64,000 nucleotides of DNA from Shimia sediminis (lineage in GTDB: Bacteria; Pseudomonadota; Alphaproteobacteria; Rhodobacterales; Rhodobacteraceae): NCBI RefSeq assembly GCF_003990645.1, contig NZ_RYZK01000001.1:744001-808000 (forward strand), read 5' to 3'. The notes beneath the pieces were generated by a model. The model was not told the origin of the DNA, did not search any database, and worked only from the letters and a program-made list of their open reading frames with translations. How positions within the stretch are numbered: position 1 is the stretch's first letter; every line of letters starts with the position of its first letter. The position numbers were made by a program, and so were the translations under genes. Shown here piece by piece: positions 54,152 through 62,695 of the stretch.

Positions 54152-54272
54152 TGGCTCCTCCCAGAGTTGTTTGTCTTGTTTATGTTTTTATAGCTAGGAG
54201 TAAAACACGGGTCGGCCACTCTGAGAACCCGCTTTTTATTCACTGGTCAAATTTTACCCAAAATCGGCAGAG

Positions 54273-55295
54273 TCACGCCTCTGGTGGAGGCGCAGGTTTA
54301 CGCCGTGATCGCTCGCGCGGCATGGGACGTGTCGGGATTTCCTTGAGCAATCCGCCGACGCCCATCGCCGCAATATCGGCCGCGGAAACCTCTAGCCCAC
54401 AGGCCACCCGGCTCAGCACCCAATCCGCGCCGTTCAGCGCCGGAGAACGCGCACACCCCGGCAAGCCAATCACCGGCTTGTTCAAATACCCACCAATAAA
54501 CAACAAGTTACCCGGGTCCACCGGCATTCCGAATCGCGAGACCGAGCCTCCTGCATGCCGCACCGCCTGCGGAGCAACGTCATAAGGATCCGACGTCGCC
54601 GACCCGGTCAGGATCATCACCATCTCGCCCCGCGCCGAGCGGATCGCCGCGCCCAGCGCCTCGGTGTCATGTGGGACACGCAGACATTCTGCCAGCGTCA
54701 TGCCCAGCGCTGCCAAGCGCCCTTCGATGGCGGCGCGACCCTTGTCGCCGACCCCGCCGGGGATCTCTGTAATGATGAGCGTGGCGTTCTTGATCGTGAC
54801 AGGACGCAGCCGCAGTGCCTGTCGCGCCACGGCGCAGGCACGGTCAACATCCACCTCGGGCACGGCATAAGAGATCACCTTGACCGTCCCCACCATGTTC
54901 CCCGCCGCCACCTGTTGCCACTCGGGCACCGTGGCCAGAGTGATCATCGGATTGACCGCGTTGAAGGCCTTCAGCGCGGCGGCGTCCATCTCGACCACCC
55001 CCGGCAGGGCGGCCTTGATATTCACGCGTCCGGTAAAGGCTTTGGACAGGGTCACGCCCGCAGCTGCCGGATCAGGGACCAAAGCCGCGGCCAACCGATC
55101 CGCCGCCGCATCTTCGTGCAGGTCACCGGGATCGAGCCGGGCAACAATCACCTCGGTCAGCCCAGCCGCCTGCAAGGCCGCAATATGGTCGGCCTCGAGC
55201 CACAGGCCTTTGCGGATTTTCCGTGTCCCTGCCTGCACCGAATGCGCGAGGATCGCGCCTTCAGCCTCGGCCACCGGAACCGGGCCGAACTTCAT
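54273..55295 (-). CDS. molybdopterin-binding (MoCF/MoaB-like) protein
   Basis: A 340-residue protein. The C-terminal half has a MoCF-type molybdopterin-binding domain (LIITEIPGGVGDKGRAAIEGRLAALGMTLAE, VMILTGSATSDPYDVAPQAVRHAGGSVSRFGMPVDPGN, VIGLPGCARSPALNGADWVLSRVACGLEV). The N-terminal part has an SAF-like start (FGPVPVAEAEGAILAHSVQAG). Family relatives with XdhC act in loading or cytidylylating Mo cofactor for hydroxylases. ATGA overlap with xdhC upstream. Ends with a basic proline-rich tail (RERSRRKPAPPPEA). Confidence 0.82.
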   Translation of the reverse strand: MKFGPVPVAEAEGAILAHSVQAGTRKIRKGLWLEADHIAALQAAGLTEVIVARLDPGDLHEDAAADRLAAALVPDPAAAGVTLSKAFTGRVNIKAALPGVVEMDAAALKAFNAVNPMITLATVPEWQQVAAGNMVGTVKVISYAVPEVDVDRACAVARQALRLRPVTIKNATLIITEIPGGVGDKGRAAIEGRLAALGMTLAECLRVPHDTEALGAAIRSARGEMVMILTGSATSDPYDVAPQAVRHAGGSVSRFGMPVDPGNLLFIGGYLNKPVIGLPGCARSPALNGADWVLSRVACGLEVSAADIAAMGVGGLLKEIPTRPMPRERSRRKPAPPPEA

Positions 55296-56260
55296 GGCGC
55301 TTTCCTCAGCACCTGGATCATCTCCGACAGGATCGACACCGCGATCTCTGCAGGCCCCGCTGCTCCGATGTCCAGCCCAACGGGTCCGTGAATGCGTGCA
55401 ATCTCATCCGCACTGAACCCGGCCTGTTGCAACCGATCAACGCGCCCCGCATGGGTCCGCTTTGACCCCAGCGCACCGATGTAGAACACCTCGGACCGCA
55501 GCGCGATGTGCAGCGCCGGATCATCCAGCTTGGGGTCATGGGTCAGCAACACCAGCGCCGTGCGCGCGTCCAGCCCGATCTGTCCCATCGCCTCATCTGG
55601 CCAATCCTCAAGGATAGTTTCGCCCGGGAACCGCGCCTCTGAGCCAAAGGCACTGCGCGGATCCACAAGAATCGGGTCAAACCCGGCAATCCGCGCCATT
55701 GGCAGAAAGGCCTGCGCGATATGCACCGCACCCACCACGGCCACGCGCAGGGGCGGGTTGTGAATGGCCACGAAACGGCCATCCTCTTCCATGCCCGAAC
55801 GATCCATCCGGAAGCGATCCGCAAAGCCGGTGTGTACCAGCGCCCCGCCGCCGGTCTCGGGGTTGCAAACATAGGCCACCGGCTGCCGCGCGCCGCGCGC
55901 CGCGACCAGATCGGCCAGCACAGCCGCGTCCAGAACCGTGCCCACAGGCTCGACCAGCACCCGGATCGTCCCGCCACAGGCCAGCCCCACGGCAAAGGCG
56001 TCACCGTCGCTCACGCCAAACTCCAGCAAGCGTCCCTTGCCGTCTTCCAGCGCCTCCAGCGCTTCGACCATCACGGCCCCTTCGACGCATCCCCCCGACA
56101 CCGACCCTTCGATCTGACCGTCCTCTGAGACCACCATCTGCGCGCCCACCCGGCGCGGGGCGGATCCCCAGGTCTCGACCACGGTCGCAAGGGCCACACC
56201 ACGCCCGGCGCGATGCCACTCCAACGCCAGTTCCGGCGCGCCTGTCAGACTGTCGGCCAT
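55292..56260 (-). CDS. XdhC/CoxI family Mo-cofactor maturation protein
   Basis: A 322-residue protein. XdhC N-terminal motif ALATVVETWGSAPRRVGAQMVV and EGSVSGGCVEGAVMVEALEAL, LACGGTIRVLVEPVG; C-terminal Rossmann domain LRVAVVGAVHIAQAFLPMARIAGFDPILVDPRSAF, FYIGALGSKRTHAGRVDRL. XdhC binds Mo cofactor and promotes its sulfuration before insertion into hydroxylases. Here it likely serves CoxL. Start at 56260 (MADSLTGAPELALEWH) after GGGGGA. Transcribed towards the MoCF and cox genes. Confidence 0.88.
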   Translation of the reverse strand: MADSLTGAPELALEWHRAGRGVALATVVETWGSAPRRVGAQMVVSEDGQIEGSVSGGCVEGAVMVEALEALEDGKGRLLEFGVSDGDAFAVGLACGGTIRVLVEPVGTVLDAAVLADLVAARGARQPVAYVCNPETGGGALVHTGFADRFRMDRSGMEEDGRFVAIHNPPLRVAVVGAVHIAQAFLPMARIAGFDPILVDPRSAFGSEARFPGETILEDWPDEAMGQIGLDARTALVLLTHDPKLDDPALHIALRSEVFYIGALGSKRTHAGRVDRLQQAGFSADEIARIHGPVGLDIGAAGPAEIAVSILSEMIQVLRKAP

Positions 56261-56396
56261 GATTTTCCCCCAATGGTTTCCAGACAAGATGGCCGCGCCC
56301 CTGCCAATTGACAAGCCACACCCCGCTTATCAACAAAATGAGCCGGTCCCTGGGGGAGGACCGGCCCGACTTCCCTTGTTGAGGGACAGTAATGGC

Positions 56397-56984
56397 TTAC
56401 TCGGCGGCGACCGGTGCGGGTCCCGCTCCGTTCAGGCGCTCTGGTAGCGCGAACGCCACGATCACAAAGACGACACCCAGCACAATGCCGAGGATGTCAC
56501 CCGAGAGAGCCATCAAACCGTCGTATTTGGCCCCCGGAACGGTTCCGAGAGTGACCTTGCCGCCAGCCAGATTGTCCAGCAACCCCGAGGCCTTCCAGGA
56601 CGGATAGGTCACCATGTAGGCTGCAGCCCCGAGAAGGCCACCGGCGATGAAGAACCAGCCGTCCTTGCGGCCAGATGCGGCAGCACAGACGCCGGTTCCG
56701 GGGCAATAGCCCGAGGCCGCCCAGCCTGCGCCCAGCATCAGCCCGCCGATGAACACGCCCGCATAGGCGCTCTTCACCGACATATGCATCACGTCGACGA
56801 CGCCGATCATCTGGCCTGCAAACATCAGGATCGAGCCTGTGCCAATGGCCAGCAGGATGGTTTTCATCAGGTGCAGATTGCGCAAGGACAACATGCGGAT
56901 GATCCAGTTGGGGCTGGTCGCCCCTATCCGGTCCAGCGTGGCGCCAAAGGCCACACCAATCACGATAGCGAGGAAAATGGACAT
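56397..56984 (-). CDS. YeeE/YedE family sulfur-transport membrane protein, second half-unit
   Basis: A 195-residue protein with about five membrane helices. The family cysteine motif reads AASGYCPGTGVCAAASGRKDGW. Half-size YeeE/YedE proteins work in pairs; full YeeE imports thiosulfate by relaying it along cysteines. The partner gene ends 3 nt upstream on the same strand. In this cox block it could supply sulfur for Mo-cofactor sulfuration or carry another sulfur compound. Acidic Ala/Pro-rich C-terminal tail. Confidence 0.85.
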   Translation of the reverse strand: MSIFLAIVIGVAFGATLDRIGATSPNWIIRMLSLRNLHLMKTILLAIGTGSILMFAGQMIGVVDVMHMSVKSAYAGVFIGGLMLGAGWAASGYCPGTGVCAAASGRKDGWFFIAGGLLGAAAYMVTYPSWKASGLLDNLAGGKVTLGTVPGAKYDGLMALSGDILGIVLGVVFVIVAFALPERLNGAGPAPVAAE

Positions 56985-56987
56985 GGA

Positions 56988-57542
56988 TCAGGCCTCCTTC
57001 TTGTACATCATCATGGCCACGGGCACCGCCGCGGCAAAGGCACCGGCGGCAAAGATGTAGCCCGAGAGCGAGGTCTGCATCATGCCCGACATCATGTGGC
57101 CGGACGTGCAGCCCCCGGCGAGGCGCGCGCCATAGACCACGATAAAGCCCCCCAAGAGCGCCACCATATAGCGCTTCATCGGCGTATCGCCGTAGTTGGC
57201 GTACCATACGGCGGGCAATCTGCGCTCGTCCTTGGTGACACCCCCGCGCGCCATGGCCGACAGAAAGGCCCCGGCCATCATCGCGAGAACAAAGACAAAG
57301 CTGTAGTTCAGCGGGTTTGCGGCGTTCTTGGCGTATTTGCCGCCGGACTTGGCAAGATAGGCATTGGTCGACGTATAAGCACCGTCATCGGTTTGAGTGA
57401 TCAGTGACGGGTTTACCGCATCGGCCACCATCGCATCGAGAATGACGAACTGGGTCGAGACCCCGATAGGCTTGACCAGCAGCACCGCCAGAAAGAAGAC
57501 AAAGCCCAAGAGGACTCCGCCGGTTTTCCAGTTGAGAGGCAT
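56988..57542 (-). CDS. YeeE/YedE family sulfur-transport membrane protein, first half-unit
   Basis: A 184-residue protein with four or five membrane helices and the conserved cysteine in YGARLAGGCTSGHMMSGMMQ. An extracytoplasmic loop of about 60 residues follows the first helix (AVNPSLITQTDDGAYTSTNAY in part). It pairs with the next gene. Its promoter region holds an FNR-like box and a long dyad, neither seen at the other cox genes, so it may be regulated separately by oxygen and sulfur state. Confidence 0.85.
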   Translation of the reverse strand: MPLNWKTGGVLLGFVFFLAVLLVKPIGVSTQFVILDAMVADAVNPSLITQTDDGAYTSTNAYLAKSGGKYAKNAANPLNYSFVFVLAMMAGAFLSAMARGGVTKDERRLPAVWYANYGDTPMKRYMVALLGGFIVVYGARLAGGCTSGHMMSGMMQTSLSGYIFAAGAFAAAVPVAMMMYKKEA

Positions 57543-57563
57543 GGATTGACTCCTCCAGATTTC

Positions 57564-57599
57564 ACATTCCGGTTATTTTATATATTAGACTCGGAATGT
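57564..57599. promoter_or_regulatory. long dyad ACATTCCG-N20-CGGAATGT
   Basis: Perfect 8-bp arms flank an AT-rich centre (GTTATTTTATATATTAGACT). It lies 22-57 bp before the YeeE/YedE start codon. Spacing and location suit a repressor operator, such as the ArsR-type sulfur sensors that control similar transporters, but no such regulator gene is in the window. Confidence 0.5.
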
Positions 57600-57601
57600 A
57601 A

Positions 57602-57615
57602 TTGATCTGAATCAA
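57602..57615. promoter_or_regulatory. FNR-type box TTGAT-CTGA-ATCAA
   Basis: Exact match to the FNR consensus TTGAT-N4-ATCAA, centred about 66 bp before the YeeE/YedE start and overlapping the stop codon of the DUF1203 gene. If it occupies a class II position (-41.5), transcription would start near 57567. Confidence 0.65.
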
Positions 57616-58082
57616 TCCGCCCCGGGCACCCGTGTCAGAAAGCAGTTGTTGCGGGCTGAGCGCACATCGACAAAGGCAATATCTTCGCGCGCGAGCAGCT
57701 GCGCGGCATAGTCCCTCACCGCGTCCTGTTCGGTGATCTGGCCCGTGCCATAGACGATGCGATGATCTCGCCCGTAGCCTTTGACCAGGTAATCCGGCGA
57801 TCCGTGCAGGATCGGCGGCACCCCATCGCCGCTCCATGGCGTGCAGGCATCAGCGCAGAGATAGACCGGGCCGCATTCGGCATAGGGTTGCAAGGTGGGA
57901 AAGGGGCGCGCGGCCAGCACCAGCACGCCTTTGCCTTCCGGCACGGTGTCCAGACAGGACCGGCAGGGAAACCCCTCGCCATCCGACACCGCGTGTTCGG
58001 CGGGCAGGCCGTTTGCATCCGGCCCTCCGGCGCGGATCGAGGCCACAAATTCGGGATCAAGAGGGGTAAATCTAATGGTCAT
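57612..58082 (-). CDS. DUF1203 family protein
   Basis: A 156-residue protein. Family features: PCRSCLDTVPEGKGVLVLAARPF, PYAECGPVYLCADACTPW and the C-terminal FVDVRSARNNCFLTRV. Several cysteines could bind a metal. No signal peptide. Function of DUF1203 is not known to me; its place between coxE and the sulfur transporter pair may be incidental. ATG at 58082 after AGGAGTC. Confidence 0.8.
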   Translation of the reverse strand: MTIRFTPLDPEFVASIRAGGPDANGLPAEHAVSDGEGFPCRSCLDTVPEGKGVLVLAARPFPTLQPYAECGPVYLCADACTPWSGDGVPPILHGSPDYLVKGYGRDHRIVYGTGQITEQDAVRDYAAQLLAREDIAFVDVRSARNNCFLTRVPGAD

Positions 58083-58160
58083 GAGAGACTCCTTTGACTG
58101 GGTGTCCCCCTACCTGCCACCGCCCCGAGGCCCGGATCGACCCGGTTCCTGCGCTTTCGC

Positions 58161-59426
58161 TCAAGGTTCCTGGAGCGCCGCCATCAACCGCGCCTTTTCC
58201 CCGGCATCATCCGGTTTCGAGATCGCCACGGCCAGCTCCTCGAGCGTGGCAATCGAATGCCCGGCCCGAAAGCTGTCCACATGCGGCAGCATGGCGCGAA
58301 TGCCCTGCGCCTTGGGGGCGAACCCCTCCCAGCGCAGCAAAGGGTTCAGCCAGATCAGCCGCCGCGCGGACAGGTGCAGCCGCTGCATCTCATGCGCCAG
58401 CGCCGCAGCCTCGCCCCGATCCAGCCCATCCGTGATCAACAGCACAACCGCCCCCTGCCCCATGACCCGGCGCGACCAGTCGCGGTTAAAGTCGTGCAGG
58501 CAGTCGCCAATCCGTGTGCCGCCCTCCCAGTCCTGCGCCTCGGCCCCCGCCGCCGCCAGCGCCGCATCGACGTCGCGGGTGGCCAGATGGCGGGTGATAT
58601 TGGTCAGTCGCGTGCCAAAGGTGAACCCATGCACCTTGGCCCAGCCCGCGCCCTTGTGATTGGCGACAGCGTGGAGAAAATGCAAAACCATCCGACTGTA
58701 TTGGCTCATCGATCCCGAGATATCGCAAAGCACGACAAGGTTTGGCCAGCGGGGCCGCGGTTTCTGCCGCGCCAAGGTGTGGATGTCCCCGCCCTGTCGC
58801 ATGGCCGCACGTAGGGTGCGCCGCCAGTCTGCCCGCGCCCCGAGCCGATCCGGCATGCCGCGACGCGACAGGATCGGCTTTACCGGCAGGGTCAGCCGCG
58901 CCAGCATGCGCCTGGCTTCGGCGATCTCATCCGTACTCATCTGTTCAAAGTCCAGCTGACGCAGCCGTTCTTCTGATGACATGGTTTGCGAGGCGTCGAT
59001 CTCGACCTCGCTCTCCTCTTCGCCCCCGTGCGGGTCCTCTTCGGATGTGTCGGGCTGTGCTCCGTCCAGCAACGCTTCTGCCGCGCGTTTCTCGCCGGGT
59101 GCGGCCATGCGCTCTTCCTGCACACCGCGCACGGCGGGCAGCATCATCGACATCATGTGTTCCAGATACCGGGGGTCGCGCCAATAGAGCCGAAACACCT
59201 GGGCAAACACGGTACGCTGCTCTGGGCGAGAGACAAAACAGGCGTGCAGGGTCCAGTAAAAATCGTCTTTCGAGGTGAACCCCGCTGCCTCAACAGCGCG
59301 GATCGCATCAATCACCCGCCCCGGGCCAATCCGCAGCCCCGCCTTGCGCAGGGCGCGGGCGAACCACGTGATATTATGGCTGAGGCGTGGAGTGTCCGGG
59401 ATCTCGAGCGGAACGAATTCAGGCAT
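58161..59426 (-). CDS. coxE: CoxE-like von Willebrand factor A domain protein
   Basis: A 421-residue protein. The C-terminal VWA domain contains the MIDAS motif in LVVLCDISGSMSQYSRM and RIGDCLHDFNRDW, and VVLLITDGLDRGEAAAL. An N-terminal helical region includes an acidic segment (DTSEEDPHGGEEESEVEID). CoxE partners with the MoxR ATPase CoxD to mature the active site of CO dehydrogenase by partial unfolding of apo-CoxL and metal/sulfur insertion. Follows coxD by 60 nt, which hold copy 4 of the dispersed element. Confidence 0.9.
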   Translation of the reverse strand: MPEFVPLEIPDTPRLSHNITWFARALRKAGLRIGPGRVIDAIRAVEAAGFTSKDDFYWTLHACFVSRPEQRTVFAQVFRLYWRDPRYLEHMMSMMLPAVRGVQEERMAAPGEKRAAEALLDGAQPDTSEEDPHGGEEESEVEIDASQTMSSEERLRQLDFEQMSTDEIAEARRMLARLTLPVKPILSRRGMPDRLGARADWRRTLRAAMRQGGDIHTLARQKPRPRWPNLVVLCDISGSMSQYSRMVLHFLHAVANHKGAGWAKVHGFTFGTRLTNITRHLATRDVDAALAAAGAEAQDWEGGTRIGDCLHDFNRDWSRRVMGQGAVVLLITDGLDRGEAAALAHEMQRLHLSARRLIWLNPLLRWEGFAPKAQGIRAMLPHVDSFRAGHSIATLEELAVAISKPDDAGEKARLMAALQEP

Positions 59427-59434
59427 GCAACACC

Positions 59435-59486
59435 CTGGGGGGCCAGCCCCCCAGTCCCCCCGGGATATTTTCGGCCAAAAGAAGCA
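59435..59486 (+). repeat. dispersed intergenic hairpin element, copy 4
   Basis: CTGGGGGGC-CA-GCCCCCCAG hairpin (59435-59454), then CCCCCGGGATATTTTCGGCC and AAAAGAAGC. Plus orientation inside the minus-strand coxD-coxE gap, unlike the other copies, which follow a gene end in their own direction. Confidence 0.6.
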
Positions 59487-60395
59487 TCACGCGACCGCAA
59501 GATCCGAACGCACCTCGTCCAGCAGCCTCTTGGCTTCGGAGCCCTGCAGTTTCTGAATATCGTCCTGATACTTCAGCACGGCCCCCAACGTGTCGGCAAT
59601 CACCTCGGGGCTGAGCGTGATCATGTCCAGCGCCAGAAGGCATTTGGCCCAGTCGATGGTCTCGGCCACCCCGGGTTTTTTGAACAGATCTTCGGTGCGC
59701 AGCTTCTGCACGAACCCCACCACCTCGCGGCTGAGCGCCTCGGCGGCTTCGGGTGCGCGCGATTGCAGGATGGCGATCTCGCGGTCGAAATCCGGATAAT
59801 CGACCCAGTGATAGAGACAGCGCCGTTTCAACGCGTCATGCACCTCGCGGGTGCGATTCGACGTCACGATCACGATCGGCGGCTCTGGCGCCTTGATGGT
59901 GCCGATCTCTGGGATGGTGACCTGAAAATCACTCAGCGCCTCCAGCAGAAAGGCCTCAAACGGCTCATCTGTGCGGTCCAACTCGTCGATCAGCAAGACC
60001 GGAGGCCCCGCCGGATCGGGCTGCATCGCCTGCAAGAGCGGGCGCTCAACCAGGTACTCTGGCCCAAACAGTTCGGCATTCAGCGCGTCCCGGTCCGCCG
60101 TGCCAGAGGCCTCGGCCGTGCGGATCGCCACCATCTGCGCGGCAAAGTTCCACTCGTAAACGGCACTCGAGGCGTCCAACCCCTCGTAACACTGCAGCCG
60201 GATCAGCCGCCGCCCCAAGGCCGCAGAGATGGCCTTGGCAATCTCGGTTTTGCCCACCCCGGCCTCTCCTTCGAGAAACAGGGGCCTGCCAAGTTTCAGC
60301 GCCAGAAACACCACGGTGGACAAGGCGCGGCCACAGACATACCCCTCTGCCTCCAGCCCGGACTGGACGTCGTCAATCGATTGCATGGACTGCAT
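59487..60395 (-). CDS. coxD: CoxD-like MoxR AAA+ ATPase
   Basis: A 302-residue MoxR-family ATPase. Walker A LEGEAGVGKTEIAKAI, Walker B PVLLIDELDRTDEPFEAFLLEAL, sensor TSNRTREVHDALKRRC. With CoxE it forms an ATPase/VWA chaperone pair for Mo-hydroxylase maturation. The ATG at 60395 (MQSMQSIDDVQSGLEAEGY) follows GAGAGGGG; upstream extension is not supported. It heads the minus-strand cox block; the 172-bp gap to the divergent gene at 60568 should hold its promoter. Confidence 0.92.
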   Translation of the reverse strand: MQSMQSIDDVQSGLEAEGYVCGRALSTVVFLALKLGRPLFLEGEAGVGKTEIAKAISAALGRRLIRLQCYEGLDASSAVYEWNFAAQMVAIRTAEASGTADRDALNAELFGPEYLVERPLLQAMQPDPAGPPVLLIDELDRTDEPFEAFLLEALSDFQVTIPEIGTIKAPEPPIVIVTSNRTREVHDALKRRCLYHWVDYPDFDREIAILQSRAPEAAEALSREVVGFVQKLRTEDLFKKPGVAETIDWAKCLLALDMITLSPEVIADTLGAVLKYQDDIQKLQGSEAKRLLDEVRSDLAVA

Positions 60396-60567
60396 GTTAC
60401 CCCTCTCTCGCTGGCGGTCAGGCTGCACGTGGACGACGGGTTGGTCAAGCACGGCTGCTACTAGAAAATTTCCTTTCGCCACCCCATTTTTGCCTCAATG
60501 ACACGGTAGCCAGAGAGAAAGAGTAGAACCCGCGACCCCTTTGGCCAGCGGGAAAAGGAACGAGTAG

Positions 60568-61518
60568 ATGCAGGATTCGCCAAACGGGTTTGACACACCG
60601 ATGCAGGGGCTCAAGACGCCCCAGTGGCTTGAAAAACTGGAAGAAGTTGCCGAAGATCATGGGTATTTCCAACGCCTCGGCCCGAATTATTTCGCCACTT
60701 TTGTCGAAGACAAACCCACGTTGCTGGTCACCTTTGAGACTATAGAAGGTATTCAGGAACGCGGTGACACCGGGCAACCCTTGGGGTTCGAACTGGTGAA
60801 GGAACTTGGCTGGTCGCATCTGTGCATTCTGACCGAGAAACAAAGCTGGTTCCGCGATCCGGCTGTCTATGCCTTTTTTGATCGCGCCTCGGACGACGGA
60901 TTCTTCGACGAGTTTGACAACGTCCTGTTCTATGGGGCTGGCCCCTGTGGCTATGCGGCGGCCACCTATTCCGTGGCCTCGCCCGGTGCCCGGGTTGTCG
61001 TACTCAACCCGCAGGCCACGCTGACGCCGTCCCTGGCTGGATGGGACAAGCGGTTTGAAGGCACGCGGATGATGTCCTTTACCGACCGCTACGGCTTTGC
61101 CCCCGATATGATCGAAGCGGCGGAAAAGGCCTATGTCATCTACAACGATGCAGCGGTTGAAAACACCATTCATGCCGCGCTGTTCCGACGCCCCAATGTC
61201 GAGTTGCTGCCAGTGCCTGTTCTTGGCAACCGGGCCTTGGAAATGGCCTTGCAGGATATTCAGGTGCTCTTTCGGATACTTGTTCAGGCGGGGGTCGGCA
61301 AAATGACCCGTCAGGGGTTCTACAGCCTGATGCGCGCCCGCCGCGACCACGGACCCTACCTCAGGTCCCTGTTGCGCAAGCTGAACGAACAGAACAGACC
61401 ACTCCTGACGGCGCTCTTATGCGCCAATGTCACCTCGCGCATGCATGCACCGAACTTTGCCCGCACACTCTCGGCGCTGGAAAAGGCCGCGGTTGGGGGC
61501 GACCTGACCGAGGAATGA
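60568..61518 (+). CDS. conserved protein of unknown function, alpha/beta-hydrolase-like with altered nucleophile
   Basis: A 316-residue protein; no known domain recognised with certainty. The stretch DNVLFYGAGPCGYAAATYSVASPGARVVVLNPQATLTPSLAGWDKRF looks like the nucleophile elbow of an alpha/beta hydrolase, but the usual Ser (GxSxGG) is Gly (GAGPCG), suggesting loss of activity or a different chemistry. The C-terminus (about 215-316) is helical and basic. GGAAAAGGA precedes the ATG. Divergent to coxD and followed 56 nt later by pyrC on the same strand. I recall relatives labelled as PAPS reductases, but no CysH motif is visible, so that label is not used. Confidence 0.55.
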   Translation: MQDSPNGFDTPMQGLKTPQWLEKLEEVAEDHGYFQRLGPNYFATFVEDKPTLLVTFETIEGIQERGDTGQPLGFELVKELGWSHLCILTEKQSWFRDPAVYAFFDRASDDGFFDEFDNVLFYGAGPCGYAAATYSVASPGARVVVLNPQATLTPSLAGWDKRFEGTRMMSFTDRYGFAPDMIEAAEKAYVIYNDAAVENTIHAALFRRPNVELLPVPVLGNRALEMALQDIQVLFRILVQAGVGKMTRQGFYSLMRARRDHGPYLRSLLRKLNEQNRPLLTALLCANVTSRMHAPNFARTLSALEKAAVGGDLTEE

Positions 61519-61574
61519 ACCACGCGGCGTCATTGCCACTGGAAACACAAGGCCGTTTTGTGTAATCGGCCCTC

Positions 61575-62618
61575 ATGAGCACCTCCCTGACCATCGCCCG
61601 CCCCGATGACTGGCACCTGCACCTGCGCGACGGCGCGATGCTGGAAGCTGTCTTGCCTGAAACTGCCCGCCATTTCGCCCGCGCGATCATCATGCCGAAC
61701 CTTGTGCCGCCGGTGGTGACCGGGGCCGAGGCCGCTGCCTATCGCGACCGGATCATGGCCGCTTTGCCCGACGGCATGCAATTTGAGCCGCTGATGACGC
61801 TCTATCTGACCGAAGACACTGACCCCGAAGACGTGGCTGCCGCTCACGCCAGCGGTCTGATCAAGGCGGTCAAACTCTATCCCGCAGGGGCCACAACCAA
61901 CTCGGCCTCTGGCGTGACCAATTTCGACAAGGTCCGCGCCGTGCTCGAGAAAATGGCCGAGATTGGCCTGCCCCTCTGTGTGCATGGCGAGGTGACCGAC
62001 CGCGAGATCGACATCTTCGACCGCGAAGCCGTGTTCATCGACCGCATCCTGGACCCCGTTCGCCAGTCGACACCGGGTCTGCGGGTCGTGATGGAGCACA
62101 TCACCACCAAGAACGGCGCCGACTATGTCTTGGCCAATGAGACCGACCTCGGCGCCACGATCACCGTTCAGCACCTGATCCTGGATCGCAACGACATGCT
62201 GGTGGGGGGCATGCGCCCGCATTATTACTGCCTGCCGATCCTCAAACGCGCCGAACACCGCGAGGCGCTGCTGGCCGCTGCAACCTCGGGGGATGCACGG
62301 TTTTTCCTCGGCACGGACAGCGCGCCCCACCCGACCCACGCCAAAGAAAGCGAATGCTGTTCCGCCGGGTGTTTTACCGCGCCAAACGCGCTACCCATCC
62401 TGGCACAGACTTTTGAGAAGGCGAGCGCATTGGATAAGCTCGAAGGCTTCACCTCGCGCCACGGCCCCGCCTTTTATGGCCTGCCGGTCAACACGGACAC
62501 GATCACGCTCACCAAATCGGACAGGGTCACCGAATTCCCCGCCAAGATCGACGCGGGTGACCATACCGTCACCGTCTTCGATCCCGGCTTCCCGGTCTAT
62601 TGGACCGTTGCATCGTAA
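61575..62618 (+). CDS. pyrC: dihydroorotase
   Basis: A 347-residue class II dihydroorotase that forms dihydroorotate from carbamoyl-aspartate in pyrimidine synthesis. Zinc ligands: [10 protein letters not shown]; carbamylated Lys region [43 protein letters not shown]; and catalytic Asp in [10 protein letters not shown]. Length and motifs match PyrC of E. coli type. pyrE follows after 77 bp that hold two perfect palindromes, so the pair is likely an operon or attenuated unit. Confidence 0.96.
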   Translation: MSTSLTIARPDDWHLHLRDGAMLEAVLPETARHFARAIIMPNLVPPVVTGAEAAAYRDRIMAALPDGMQFEPLMTLYLTEDTDPEDVAAAHASGLIKAVKLYPAGATTNSASGVTNFDKVRAVLEKMAEIGLPLCVHGEVTDREIDIFDREAVFIDRILDPVRQSTPGLRVVMEHITTKNGADYVLANETDLGATITVQHLILDRNDMLVGGMRPHYYCLPILKRAEHREALLAAATSGDARFFLGTDSAPHPTHAKESECCSAGCFTAPNALPILAQTFEKASALDKLEGFTSRHGPAFYGLPVNTDTITLTKSDRVTEFPAKIDAGDHTVTVFDPGFPVYWTVAS

Positions 62619-62640
62619 GAAATCCTTCTAGAAGGATTTC
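62619..62640. repeat. perfect 22-bp palindrome 1 (centre TTCTAGAA)
   Basis: Half-site GAAATCCTTCT repeated as its reverse complement, starting 1 nt after the pyrC stop codon. As RNA it would form a 9-bp stem with a CUAG loop. Shares its TTCTAGAA centre with palindrome 2. Confidence 0.75.
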
Positions 62641-62647
62641 CCCACAT

Positions 62648-62669
62648 CAGAATTTTCTAGAAAATTCTG
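62648..62669. repeat. perfect 22-bp palindrome 2 (centre TTCTAGAA)
   Basis: Half-site CAGAATTTTCT and its exact reverse complement; centre 29 bp from palindrome 1. It ends 26 bp before the pyrE start. AT-rich, no T run after it, so terminator activity would be weak. Confidence 0.75.
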
Positions 62670-62695
62670 CCCGCCAATAAAAGAAGAGCTGCCAA

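Noticed and set aside
58986-60464. A 492-codon plus-strand frame over coxE and coxD
   Set aside because: Antisense to two genes with clear VWA and AAA+ motifs; no family signal.
60568-61518. Assignment as phosphoadenosine phosphosulfate reductase
   Set aside because: No PP-loop or CysH cysteine motif; genuine CysH is at 42958-43719.
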